Below are positions 1 to 7,959 of a stretch of 64,000 nt of DNA, piece by piece (positions within the stretch are counted from its first letter, which is position 1; each line of letters begins with the position of its first letter). The translations under genes and the position numbers were made by a program. The DNA is from Rhodobacterales bacterium 52_120_T64 (GTDB taxonomy: Bacteria; Pseudomonadota; Alphaproteobacteria; Rhodobacterales; Rhodobacteraceae), in the NCBI GenBank assembly GCA_002162875.1, contig MABA01000024.1, positions 372,001 through 436,000 of the forward strand. Reading direction: 5' to 3'. The notes below the pieces were generated by a model, which ran no database searches, was not told where the DNA came from, and saw nothing but the letters and a program-made list of their open reading frames with translations.

Positions 1-298
1 TCTGGTGCTTGATTTCTTCGCGTTCGGTCGCCGCTTCGATGATCAAATCAGCTTTTCCGATTGCTGCGATGTCCATCTCCATGTGAAGCCGTGCAAGCGC
101 CGCATCTTGTTCAGCGGCCGTAATTTTCTCACGTGAGACTTGGCGGGCAATGTTCTTTTCGATCAACGCCTGACAGGCGTTCAGCGCATCCTCCGACACA
201 TCGTTAACCATAACGTCATATCCGGCGAGTGCGAATACATGGGCGATTCCGTTGCCCATCTGACCTGCGCCGATGATCCCTACCGTTTTGATATCCAT
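1..298 (-). CDS. hbd: 3-hydroxybutyryl-CoA dehydrogenase, N-terminal part (runs off the window)
   Basis: About 99 codons are visible on the reverse strand, beginning with ATG at 298. The protein opens with MDIKTVGIIGAGQMGNGIAH, the Rossmann GxGxxG nucleotide-binding motif of the 3-hydroxyacyl-CoA dehydrogenase family, followed by a stretch ending DLIIEAATERE that matches the second half of this fold. Enzymes of this family interconvert acetoacetyl-CoA and 3-hydroxybutyryl-CoA, in PHB or butyrate metabolism, using NAD(P). The gene points the same way as etfBA further along, and hbd-etfA-etfB proximity is usual in alphaproteobacteria. The catalytic His/Glu lie beyond the window edge, so the exact substrate cannot be judged. 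Confidence 0.85.
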   Translation of the reverse strand, partial: MDIKTVGIIGAGQMGNGIAHVFALAGYDVMVNDVSEDALNACQALIEKNIARQVSREKITAAEQDAALARLHMEMDIAAIGKADLIIEAATEREEIKHQ

Positions 299-454
299 GG
301 AAAAACCCTATGTATGTGTGCCAAAATCCCTGTGAACATAGGCTTTGTTAGGTGTGCGGGCAACCTGTTTGTGCGCTTCGTTAACGCCCTGTCAATCTTT
401 GGGTGAAATTGTAGAGAACGAATTGAAATGTAGGGTCGTCACTAAGGGGGCAGC

Positions 455-1255
455 ATGGCGTATGGCATTGCCGTTGAAGAAGCAGGAGAGGTCGATTTGT
501 ACCGTTTTGGCCGCAGTAAACAGATTTTCCGTGGTCCAAAACCCGATCTGGGAGGGGGGTATTTAACGTTCATCGGTGGCTCCGCGACCTTCGGAAAATT
601 TGTGCGGGAACCTTATCCAAAACTGATCGAAAACCGGATAGGTACCACTTGTGTAAATTTGGGCACACCTGGTGCTGGCCCTGGCTTTTTCCTGAAAGAT
701 CCTGTGGTGCTGGAAACATGTTCGCGCTCGATCAAATGCATTGTGCAAGTGATGGATATAGCCCCGCTGTCAAACCGTATGTACGAAGTATACCCGCGCC
801 GGAACATGCGGTTGAGGGGTGTCTCGGCAGTGCTGCGCTCGCTTTATCCTCAACTGGATTTCGCGGATTTCAGGTTTGTGTCAGCCATGATCCGTAAATT
901 GAAAGAGGTGGACGGAGAGGCCTATGAAGTAGTGCTTGCGGAACAACGTTCGGCGTGGCTGGCGCGGATGCTGGAACTTCTACTAGATATTGAAACGGCT
1001 AAAACATTGTTGTGGATACGCCCTGACGAGGATGATGGTATGAACCAATCGGTGACACAAGAAATGATCGATGTGTTGGCATCACATGTAGATACTGTAC
1101 TGACGGTTTCAGTTGGTGAGTCCAACAATCTTGGCCGAGGATTGGCGGGGCTGCGAAAGGATACCGGTTGGATGACGCGGGCAGTGCACACAAAAATCGC
1201 AAGTGTAATATCGGATGAACTTCAAGCTTTGCAGCCGCAAAAAAGGCCCGCCTGA
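455..1255 (+). CDS. DUF6473-type hypothetical protein (possible SGNH-like fold)
   Basis: A 266-residue protein without signal peptide or membrane segment. I recognise it as the roseobacter family usually labelled DUF6473, from the N-terminal pattern LYRFGRSKQIFRGPKPDL followed by FIGGSATFGKFV. The GGSATFG element (residues 41-47), the later NLGTPGAGP and a C-terminal His-containing helix resemble blocks I, II and V of SGNH/GDSL hydrolases, with GGS in place of GDS. Enzymatic activity is therefore speculation. It faces away from the flanking reverse-strand genes hbd and etfA, so it is its own transcription unit; a GGGGG-rich SD lies just before the ATG. The 3' end overlaps the etfA terminator hairpin. 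The upstream 156 bases hold a 7-bp inverted repeat (307-313 with 336-342). Confidence 0.7.
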   Translation: MAYGIAVEEAGEVDLYRFGRSKQIFRGPKPDLGGGYLTFIGGSATFGKFVREPYPKLIENRIGTTCVNLGTPGAGPGFFLKDPVVLETCSRSIKCIVQVMDIAPLSNRMYEVYPRRNMRLRGVSAVLRSLYPQLDFADFRFVSAMIRKLKEVDGEAYEVVLAEQRSAWLARMLELLLDIETAKTLLWIRPDEDDGMNQSVTQEMIDVLASHVDTVLTVSVGESNNLGRGLAGLRKDTGWMTRAVHTKIASVISDELQALQPQKRPA

Positions 1256-1268
1256 GAAAACGGGCCTT
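1241..1268 (-). terminator. Rho-independent terminator of etfBA
   Basis: An 8-bp perfect stem (1243-1250 with 1261-1268, AAGGCCCG/CGGGCCTT) with a 10-base loop. Read on the reverse strand the stem is followed by a T run, as expected for transcripts ending after etfA at 1287. The hairpin includes the stop codon of the convergent gene at 455-1255, so it may act in both directions. Confidence 0.75.
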
Positions 1269-1286
1269 GATCAAATTTTGTGTGAT

Positions 1287-2216
1287 TTAACCGAGCGCTT
1301 CGTCGAGCGCTGGCACAGCATCGAACAGATCAGCAACCAGACCATAGTCCGCAACTTGGAAGATCGGAGCTTCCTCGTCTTTGTTGATCGCGACGATGAC
1401 TTTGGAATCTTTCATCCCAGCCAAATGCTGAATCGCACCGGAAATACCAATGGCGATGTAAAGGTCAGGCGCAACAACTTTACCTGTTTGTCCAACCTGC
1501 CAATCGTTTGGCGCATATCCGGAATCAACCGCGGCACGCGATGCACCGACCGCGGCACCCAGTTTATCGGCAAGTTTCTCGATAATCGCAAAGTTTTCTT
1601 CGGAACCAACGCCGCGGCCACCAGAAACGACGATGCTTGCAGATGTTAGTTCTGGACGATCCGATGCCTGAACTTTGTCTTCAACCCATTCAGACAAACC
1701 CGGGTTTGCAACGGTGGAAATGTTTTCCACTGACGCCGAACCGGTCGCGCCAGCCGCATCAAAACCGGCTGTGCGGATTGTGACGACTTTCTTGGTGTCG
1801 GACGATTGGACGGTCTGCATGGCGTTGCCGGCATATGTCGGGCGCTCGAATGTATTGCCATCAGTTATGCCGGTAACATCGGAAATTACCATAACATCCA
1901 AAAGTGCCGCGACGCGCGGGAAGATGTTTTTGCCGGACGCCGTCGCAGGCGCCACGATGTGTTCATAATCACCAGCCAGCGAGACAATCAGGTCTGCGAT
2001 CGGTTCGGCCAAACCATTGCCATATGCAACATCGTCGGCACAAAGAACCTTCGCAACACCGTCAAGTTTGGCGGCTTCTTCCGCAGCACCAGTGCATCCA
2101 GCGGACGCGCAAAGAACAGTTACGTCCCCCAACGCTTGCGCCGCAGTTACGGCTTTAGCGGTTTGGTCAACGGAAAGATTGGCACCGTTGGTTTCAGCAA
2201 GAAGTAGAACAGCCAT
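1287..2216 (-). CDS. etfA: Electron transfer flavoprotein, alpha subunit
   Basis: A 309-residue protein of normal EtfA length. The N-terminal half starts [20 protein letters not shown], and the C-terminal FAD-binding domain shows [19 protein letters not shown], the [20 protein letters not shown] segment and the end region [17 protein letters not shown], all hallmarks of the family. EtfAB is a soluble cytoplasmic heterodimer with FAD that carries electrons from acyl-CoA and dimethylglycine-type dehydrogenases to ETF:quinone oxidoreductase. The start codon overlaps the etfB stop by one base (TAATG), so the two are translationally coupled. A terminator hairpin follows at 1241-1268. Confidence 0.95.
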   Translation of the reverse strand: MAVLLLAETNGANLSVDQTAKAVTAAQALGDVTVLCASAGCTGAAEEAAKLDGVAKVLCADDVAYGNGLAEPIADLIVSLAGDYEHIVAPATASGKNIFPRVAALLDVMVISDVTGITDGNTFERPTYAGNAMQTVQSSDTKKVVTIRTAGFDAAGATGSASVENISTVANPGLSEWVEDKVQASDRPELTSASIVVSGGRGVGSEENFAIIEKLADKLGAAVGASRAAVDSGYAPNDWQVGQTGKVVAPDLYIAIGISGAIQHLAGMKDSKVIVAINKDEEAPIFQVADYGLVADLFDAVPALDEALG

Positions 2217-2977
2217 TAGAGAACCCCCGCTTCGTCTTTGAGTTTAGCAATCAATTCGGCGACATCGGCAACCATAACACCCGCGGAGCGCGAGGCCGGT
2301 TCGACAGTGCCCAAAATGGTTAGCCGAGGGGCTACATCAACGCCGTAATCCGCAGGCGTTTTCTCGTCCATAGGCTTGCGTTTCGCCTTCATGATGTTTG
2401 GCAAAGACGCGTAACGCGGCTCGTTTAGGCGTAAGTCTACGGTCACAATCGTGGGCAACTTGACCTTGATCGTTTGTAGTCCACCGTCAACTTCGCGGGT
2501 CACTGTGGCGCTATCGCCGTCAATTTCCAGCTCGGAAGCATAAGTCGCTTGAGACCAGCCCAGCAATGCAGAAAGCATCTGACCAGTAGCGTTCATGTCG
2601 TTATCAATCGCCTGTTTACCAGCCAGGAGCAAACCTGGTTGTTCCTCGTCGATCACGGCTTTCAAAAGCTTCGCAACAGCAAGAGGTTCGATGTCCGTGT
2701 GGACGTCTTCCGCTGCGACGATCAAAATCGCACGGTCAGCGCCCATGGCCAAAGCCGTACGCAAGGTTTCTTGCGACTGCTTCACACCAATGGAAACAAC
2801 GACGATTTCCTCTACTTTACCGGCTTCTTTCAGACGGATTGCTTCTTCGACGGCGATTTCGTCGAAAGGGTTCATCGACATTTTAACGTTTGCCAGATCG
2901 ACACCGCTTCCGTCCGCTTTAACACGCACTTTCACGTTATAGTCGATCACACGTTTGACAGGCACTAGCACCTTCAT
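2216..2977 (-). CDS. etfB: Electron transfer flavoprotein, beta subunit
   Basis: The chosen start at 2977 gives [19 protein letters not shown], the canonical EtfB N terminus, and 253 residues; a longer reading from 3025 would add 16 unlike residues. The adenosine-binding segment is seen in the stretch [20 protein letters not shown] and following GADRAILI, and the family signature near [23 protein letters not shown] is clear. It provides the AMP-binding subunit of the EtfAB dimer. It is the first gene of the etfBA unit, and the promoter must lie in the 357-base gap shared with the divergent ghsA. Confidence 0.95.
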   Translation of the reverse strand: MKVLVPVKRVIDYNVKVRVKADGSGVDLANVKMSMNPFDEIAVEEAIRLKEAGKVEEIVVVSIGVKQSQETLRTALAMGADRAILIVAAEDVHTDIEPLAVAKLLKAVIDEEQPGLLLAGKQAIDNDMNATGQMLSALLGWSQATYASELEIDGDSATVTREVDGGLQTIKVKLPTIVTVDLRLNEPRYASLPNIMKAKRKPMDEKTPADYGVDVAPRLTILGTVEPASRSAGVMVADVAELIAKLKDEAGVL

Positions 2978-3334
2978 TTTTGCGTAACTCCGAGTTAATG
3001 CCCTGATCACAGGGCGATTGGCCAATTAGATCGAGGTTTACCGTTTTCTCGCCTTGCGTGAAGTGAAAAAACGACTTCTGACGTCAGAATCCCCCGAAAA
3101 GTATCGCGCAGAGTGAACCAGTAGTTTTGCTGCAATGCAATAAAAACATAACGTCATGCGGTAATATTGCAGGAATTAACCAGTTATTTAGATTTTTGCT
3201 GTAAATCATTTACAACAGACAGGTCAGAAGCTGGCGCAGTGTGATGCGCCCTATCTGTGAAATCCAGAGAATTAACCAGAAGTTATTGCGTGTCCGACGT
3301 TGTCGGGCCGCTTATTTTGTTGAGAGGGATAAAC
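2978..3334. promoter_or_regulatory. Divergent control region between etfB and ghsA
   Basis: This 357-base gene-free region separates two diverging units. It contains a perfect 14-bp palindrome TTCTGACGTCAGAA at 3076-3089. An 11-base direct repeat GAATTAACCAG occurs at 3173-3183 and 3269-3279. Each copy begins a CtrA-like box: TTAA-N7-TTTA at 3176-3190 and TTAA-N7-TTAT at 3272-3286, one mismatch each from TTAA-N7-TTAA. A purine-rich ribosome-binding site (GAGAGGGA, about 3322-3329) precedes ghsA. Assignment to a named regulator is inference. Confidence 0.5.
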
Positions 3335-3601
3335 ATGGCGATAGATACGTATAAGAATATGATGGGTGGACTGGAATCTCCGGCGCGTCAGGCTGCGGTG
3401 GTGACTCCAGATGATATTGCTGATTTGGTCAACACCTCGCGGTCGATTTATGTGGGAACGGCGGGGGACATCTCGGTTCATATGATCGGGCAAAGTTCGG
3501 CTGTGATATTCAAGGCCGTGCCAGTGGGCATCTTGCCTATCCGTGCAGATAGAGTATTGGCGACGGGGACAACGGCCGCCGATATAGTGGCGCTGTGGTA
3601 A
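3335..3601 (+). CDS. ghsA: GTA head spike base protein, Rcc01079 family
   Basis: An 88-residue protein starting MAIDTYKNMMGGLESPARQA. The start at 3335 has a good SD; an upstream in-frame ATG at 3257 would add 26 residues that do not fit the family. I recognise it as the small spike-base protein of R. capsulatus Rcc01079 type, from the LESPA motif, the middle RSIYVGTAGDISVHM and the tail VPVGILPIRADRVLATGTTA, a compact all-beta pattern. In R. capsulatus, GhsA and GhsB form spikes on the GTA capsid that bind the recipient capsule. The stop is only four bases before ghsB, so they form one operon. No other GTA structural gene is within the window, which agrees with ghsAB lying apart from the main GTA cluster in R. 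capsulatus. Confidence 0.85.
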   Translation: MAIDTYKNMMGGLESPARQAAVVTPDDIADLVNTSRSIYVGTAGDISVHMIGQSSAVIFKAVPVGILPIRADRVLATGTTAADIVALW

Positions 3602-3605
3602 GGCG

Positions 3606-5081
3606 ATGCAGCTTTCCTTGAAAATGGGGCTTGGCGGATCGCGTGTGCGCAAGACCAAGCAGTTTGATGCCTTCGCGGCATTGGGCGCACGGGACGGATT
3701 TGCCATCGATTTTACTCAAAACCGAATGGTAGTGAACGATGCTGGAAACCCGTCGAACGTGTTTGACGGCGATCCGAAAGCGAAACTGACCGTTTATGGC
3801 GCAGATCCGTGGGTCGTAGATACCGGTGGTTTGGACCTGTCGGCGACACGGGATTTTGCGGTTGCAATGGCCACCAATGCGTTTCCGTATGACCCGACGG
3901 CGCTGCACATTTACGCGCGGTTCACGCTGAACGACGCTGATAGTGTCGACCAGCGGTATCTGTTTATGGTCGACAACAGTGGTAATGACCGGTTCGCAAT
4001 GTTTACCACTAGCGGCGTGGGTTTTCGGTGGGTGACGAGTGACGGGGCTAGCGCAGATACAGAGGTTTCGAGTTTAGCGTTAACGGCGGATACGGAATAT
4101 CGAACGTTCTTTGGGGCCGATGCATATGGCCGAAGCTGGGTCGATGACGGGGGTGTTCAGACCACAGATCAGTTGCACTTACTGTCTGCTGCGACGCCTA
4201 GTCATGTTGGGTTGGGGGGGTATCCAAATCAGGTGCTACGCGTGCTTGACGGGCATTTGGCCGAAATTGCTGTGATCTGCGGGGATGTCATTCTGGATCG
4301 ACGGCAAACGCTGGAACCACTTGTTCCATATTACGCAGCGGAAGGGGACAGCCATACGTTCAACGTCTCATTCGGCATGGTGTCGGCCGAGTTTTATCCC
4401 GCGCTTGTAGGCGCTGGCGAGGGAATCGTGGCGCGAAATTTTGGTGCCTCGGGCGAGAGCTCGGCGCAAATGTTGGCTGCCGTTGACGATTTGTTTGTCG
4501 AGGATGTCCCAAGTATTGCAAGCATATATGCGGGATCGAATGACGAGGTGACGCAGATCGTTGCGTCGCCAACCCCGACGGCGGATAGTTTCGATGTGTC
4601 TGACGCGAGCAAACTTGCGGTTGGCGGTTGGGTTAAAGTGAATAGCGAAATCCGTAAGGTGGCGTCATTAACCGGCACGTCTGTAGTTTTGGAAATGCCG
4701 CTAACCATAATCCCTATCGCAGGAGATGATTTGGCTGTGGACACTTTCACCAACATTTCCAAGTGGATTGAGGCGGTGAAGGTGAAAGGGGTGGCGCGTG
4801 TGGTTGTAATTGGCTCGCACTATCTGAATTTCGCAAGCGGCGGGGATACGGTTAACTCGGAGCAGTCGTTGCGCGCGTCTGTCAGAGTTGTGCAACGAGC
4901 GGCGGCAAACGCTGAAGGGGCGGAGTATGTGGATACCTACGCCCACATGAGGGCGCTGATTTTGGCAGGCGGCGTGGTGCAGGGCGACTGGGCGGTTTGG
5001 CATCAAGGGGCGACAAACACACATCTTACACCGGGTGGTGAGGTGGTATTGGCGGATGCTATCCGGGCCGCGCTATTTTAG
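3606..5081 (+). CDS. ghsB: GTA head spike fibre protein with SGNH-hydrolase-like domain, Rcc01080 type
   Basis: A 491-residue protein. Residues about 75-235 look like a jelly-roll, lectin/LamG-like sandwich (alternating strands, a DGHLAEIAV end). From residue 246 an SGNH-like domain begins: GDS with Ser249, NFGASGESS (block II Gly), GSND with Asn312 (block III) and TNTHLTPGG with His473 (block V). The usual catalytic Asp three residues before the His is Thr470. Between blocks III and V, about residues 315-385, sits a beta-rich insert with DSFDVSDASKLAVGGWVKVN. The pairing with ghsA and the spacing of four bases support the identification as the spike fibre. Its domain suggests binding to, or deacetylating, capsule polysaccharide; the activity is inferred. 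Confidence 0.75.
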   Translation: MQLSLKMGLGGSRVRKTKQFDAFAALGARDGFAIDFTQNRMVVNDAGNPSNVFDGDPKAKLTVYGADPWVVDTGGLDLSATRDFAVAMATNAFPYDPTALHIYARFTLNDADSVDQRYLFMVDNSGNDRFAMFTTSGVGFRWVTSDGASADTEVSSLALTADTEYRTFFGADAYGRSWVDDGGVQTTDQLHLLSAATPSHVGLGGYPNQVLRVLDGHLAEIAVICGDVILDRRQTLEPLVPYYAAEGDSHTFNVSFGMVSAEFYPALVGAGEGIVARNFGASGESSAQMLAAVDDLFVEDVPSIASIYAGSNDEVTQIVASPTPTADSFDVSDASKLAVGGWVKVNSEIRKVASLTGTSVVLEMPLTIIPIAGDDLAVDTFTNISKWIEAVKVKGVARVVVIGSHYLNFASGGDTVNSEQSLRASVRVVQRAAANAEGAEYVDTYAHMRALILAGGVVQGDWAVWHQGATNTHLTPGGEVVLADAIRAALF

Positions 5082-5088
5082 CGCTTTG

Positions 5089-5661
5089 TTAACGGTTGGC
5101 GCCGGGGACCCATAGCACGTCTTCGGCGCCATTATTATTTGCTGCGCGGGATGCAACGAAAAACCAGTCGGATAGGCGGTTAAGGTATTTGACCGCCGCT
5201 GGATTTACGCTTTCCGTTTCGGATAACTCTACTGCCAGACGTTCGGCGCGGCGCGATACTGTCCGGCACAAATGCAGATGGGCAGACAAAGCGCTGCCAC
5301 CGGGCAGGATGAAACTTTTCAAAGTTGCCTGTTTGCGGTTCATAACGTCAATTTCCGCTTCAAGACGCGCAACGAGTGGTTGGTTTACGCGCAAGGGTGG
5401 GTACTCGGCCTCGGCGTCGGATTCCATTTCCGGGCGACACAGGTCTGCGCCAAGATCAAATAGGTCGTTCTGGATACGGGACAGGGCGACGTCCATATCA
5501 CCGGTTGCATGCAGTCGTGCTAGCCCTACGGTGGCGTTGGTTTCGTCGACCGTTCCATAGGCGTTAACACGTGTTGAGTTTTTGGCGACGCGGGTTCCGT
5601 TCCCGAGCGCAGTGTCGCCTTTGTCACCCGTGCGGGTGTAAATCTTGTTTAGCGTTACCAT
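5089..5661 (-). CDS. Cob(I)yrinic acid a,c-diamide / cobalamin adenosyltransferase, PduO type
   Basis: A 190-residue enzyme of the PduO/MMAB family that transfers adenosyl from ATP to cob(I)alamin to make coenzyme B12. The N-terminal ATP-binding block is TRTGDKGDTALGNGTRV with the SxRVxAYGTVDE element. The helical core contains the RTVSRRAERLAVEL motif, and the C-terminal YLNRLSDWFFVASRAAN is diagnostic. It is cytoplasmic. The gene lies one base after the small membrane-protein gene at 5663-5866, so the two form one unit. The product would serve methylmalonyl-CoA or ethylmalonyl-CoA mutases encoded elsewhere. Confidence 0.93.
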   Translation of the reverse strand: MVTLNKIYTRTGDKGDTALGNGTRVAKNSTRVNAYGTVDETNATVGLARLHATGDMDVALSRIQNDLFDLGADLCRPEMESDAEAEYPPLRVNQPLVARLEAEIDVMNRKQATLKSFILPGGSALSAHLHLCRTVSRRAERLAVELSETESVNPAAVKYLNRLSDWFFVASRAANNNGAEDVLWVPGANR

Positions 5662-5662
5662 T

Positions 5663-5866
5663 TTAGCCCCCGTTGCGTAGCCAGATATATAGCATGATTA
5701 GGACGACGGCCAAGAATTGCAAGCCGATCCGCCAGCGCATGATAATGTTGGCGTACTTTTTGTGAAATTCGCCGCTCTTGGCGAAACTGCCAACGCCAAG
5801 CATCAGGACGCCTAGCACTGCAATGCAGGCTAGAATGATTATATAAAATAATGGATCCGAGGTCAT
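5663..5866 (-). CDS. Small twin-transmembrane protein, HIG1 domain-like
   Basis: A 67-residue protein with two predicted membrane helices: about residues 7-27 (FYIIILACIAVLGVLMLGVG) and about 45-62. The connecting loop KSGEFHKKYANIIMRWRIGLQ is typical of the HIG1 (hypoxia-induced) family, where a short basic loop with an R-W-R element links two helices. Members of the family associate with cytochrome oxidase in mitochondria; the role in bacteria is not settled. The gene immediately precedes the adenosyltransferase, with one base between them. Confidence 0.75.
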   Translation of the reverse strand: MTSDPLFYIIILACIAVLGVLMLGVGSFAKSGEFHKKYANIIMRWRIGLQFLAVVLIMLYIWLRNGG

Positions 5867-5907
5867 GGGGTGCTCCTATTTCGCTGTTTTAGGCCATTCT
5901 AACACAT

Positions 5908-6738
5908 TTACTGTCGCGACAAGACGGCATCGAGAAGGCGGGTGGGAAAGAAGCGGCGCATCGCTCCGCTGATGTGCGTAGCAAGTGTTACGAAATACCT
6001 TGGATTTGGACGTGCGGATTCGAGCGCGTGGATCAATTTCTTGGTCACAGCCGCCGAGGGTAGTTCGGAGAAATCTTTCTTGCCAACGGATGCTTTGCGT
6101 TTCTTGAGCATCGCCTTGTAAATATCTTTACGATTGGCGCCTTCAATATCAACCCATTTCTCGAATTGTATAGTCGCATTCTTGCCAAAATCTGTTGTGA
6201 TCGGGCCGGGTTCAATAAGGATAAATTCCAATGAGCTATCCTTATGCTCCATTCGCTGTGCATCGACCAGTGCTTCGAGGGCAAACTTGGTCGCGCAATA
6301 TGATCCGCGATATGGTGTTGAGACGAACCCCAATACCGACGAGTTGAACACCACGCGCCCGTGCCCTTGTTTACGCATCGCTGGGATCAGGCGATTGGAA
6401 AGGTCGATTTGGCCAAAGACGTTGGTCTCGAAAATATCGCGCAGCGCATTACGGGACAGATCCTCGATTGCGCCGGGAATTGCGTAAGCGCCGTTGTTGA
6501 ACAGGGCGTCTAAGGTGCCGCCCGTCCGCGAAAGCGTTTCGTTGATTGCAGATTCGATGCTGGATTCGTCTTGGTAATCCAGTCGAAAACTTTCCAGACC
6601 CTCATCGCGCAGGCGTTCGCAATCTGCCTCGGCACGGCAAGTGGCGAAAACCCGCCAGCCGCGTTGTTTCAAGGTATGCGCTGCGTCGTAACCGATACCG
6701 GACGAGCATCCGGTAATTAAAATAGATTTTTGGGTCAT
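5908..6738 (-). CDS. SDR family NAD(P)-dependent oxidoreductase
   Basis: A 276-residue classical short-chain dehydrogenase. The cofactor motif TGCSSGIG lies at about residues 9-16, the NNGA element (here FNNGAYA, for NNAG) follows, and the active-site Ser, then YCATK (Tyr-x3-Lys), occur in the stretch RVVFNSSVLGFVS...GSYCATKFALEAL. It resembles the retinol/steroid dehydrogenase-like branch, whose bacterial members are often of unknown substrate. It starts 11 bases after the MetE-like gene upstream and probably shares its transcript. Substrate not determinable. Confidence 0.88.
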   Translation of the reverse strand: MTQKSILITGCSSGIGYDAAHTLKQRGWRVFATCRAEADCERLRDEGLESFRLDYQDESSIESAINETLSRTGGTLDALFNNGAYAIPGAIEDLSRNALRDIFETNVFGQIDLSNRLIPAMRKQGHGRVVFNSSVLGFVSTPYRGSYCATKFALEALVDAQRMEHKDSSLEFILIEPGPITTDFGKNATIQFEKWVDIEGANRKDIYKAMLKKRKASVGKKDFSELPSAAVTKKLIHALESARPNPRYFVTLATHISGAMRRFFPTRLLDAVLSRQ

Positions 6739-6749
6739 GGATTACCTTA

Positions 6750-7826
6750 TCAAACGTGGGCCGCAGCCTTGCACATATTAACCAGTTTGGCTTCTGCCAG
6801 TTCCGCCGTTAGTAGACCAAGTCCGCAGTCGGGCGCAACCACCAGACGGTCGCGGTCGATGTGGGAGAGGGCGTGCTTTAAACGTGACTCGATTTCATCG
6901 ACAGTTTCAATTCGGCTGCTAGCGATTGCGATAGCGCCGAAAATCACAGTTTTATGTTGCAGTTTTTCCAATAAATCAAGATCGTTGCAGCAATGCGCAT
7001 CTTCGATGGAAATTTGATCAAAAGCTGCGGCGTCGATGGCGGCACTAAGCTGGTGATAGCTGTCGGGGTCAGCCTTTTTATAATCCGTGTCGTCCAGATG
7101 ATTGGGATAGCCGCAGCACATATGTACGATGCGGGTGACGGATTTGGGTACACCGTGGAAGCACCTCTCCAACCCTTCCATGCCAAAATCCAATGCGTCG
7201 CTAACTTTGCGTGCGAACAGCGGCTCGTCGACTTGGATGTATTGGCAGCCTGCATCGACCAGTGCGAGGATCTCTTTATTAACGGTTTCCGCGAGCGCGG
7301 CGTTCAACTTCGGGCGGTCGTCGTAGAAACAATCCGCCGTGGTGTCCATTATGGTTAACGGACCGGGCAGGGTGAATTTCACAGGCACAGAACTGACACT
7401 CTGGCTGGCGAGCCAGTCGTGCGCTCCATAAGCCTTGCCATTGTGGGTGATCGCTTTGCGGATCGCCGGCAGGTCGGTTTCATATGCGCCGTCACGCAAT
7501 ACGCGATGTTCCAGCTTGTCGAAATCGAAACCTTCGAGGTGGCGGCAATGATAGTGGATGTAATTCTCGCGGCGGACCTCGCCGTCCGTGGGAATGGTGA
7601 TGCCGGCGCGAAGTTGGATGTCGATGACTTCTTTAGCTGCGCGGACGAACAGGGCCTCGTGTGCTTCCTTGTTTTTCGCGATGTCGGCGGTGTAATCCAG
7701 CGTGGTTTGCGCCGTGTTCATGCCACCCGTTTCACGCGAAAGGTCGAACCAGTCGCGTACAGGTACGTAGTTTGGTTTTGGGAAAGCCCCGAGTGTAGTC
7801 GTTTCAAGCGGTTTTAGTTTTGACAT
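6750..7826 (-). CDS. Cobalamin-independent methionine synthase family protein (single MetE C-terminal-type domain)
   Basis: A 358-residue (beta/alpha)8 barrel protein like the catalytic half of MetE, without the N-terminal MetE domain (full MetE is about 750 residues). The start ATG at 7826 is preferred over TTG at 7838. Zinc-ligand candidates are visible: His and Cys in VHMCCGYPN, Glu in SIEDAHCC, and Cys in APDCGLGLL near the C terminus. Substrate-binding QVDEPLFARK is also typical. Single-domain MetE-like proteins transfer methyl groups to homocysteine or other thiols from non-folate or protein-bound donors; the donor here is unknown. The downstream SDR follows after 11 bases. Confidence 0.8.
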   Translation of the reverse strand: MSKLKPLETTTLGAFPKPNYVPVRDWFDLSRETGGMNTAQTTLDYTADIAKNKEAHEALFVRAAKEVIDIQLRAGITIPTDGEVRRENYIHYHCRHLEGFDFDKLEHRVLRDGAYETDLPAIRKAITHNGKAYGAHDWLASQSVSSVPVKFTLPGPLTIMDTTADCFYDDRPKLNAALAETVNKEILALVDAGCQYIQVDEPLFARKVSDALDFGMEGLERCFHGVPKSVTRIVHMCCGYPNHLDDTDYKKADPDSYHQLSAAIDAAAFDQISIEDAHCCNDLDLLEKLQHKTVIFGAIAIASSRIETVDEIESRLKHALSHIDRDRLVVAPDCGLGLLTAELAEAKLVNMCKAAAHV

Positions 7827-7959
7827 GAGATTCCCCAATTCAGATTTCTAACGGATACGCTAGCTTTGGGTGAAACTGCCTGTCAACCTGACCTGTCGTT
7901 TTTGGGTCAAAGTTGTTTTCCCGCTGGACCCCTAATCAGGACCGCTATACACAACATGT

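Noticed and set aside
3335-5081. A prophage remnant explaining the spike genes
   Set aside because: No integrase, capsid, portal, tail or lysis gene is present nearby, and both proteins match the GTA-type pair.
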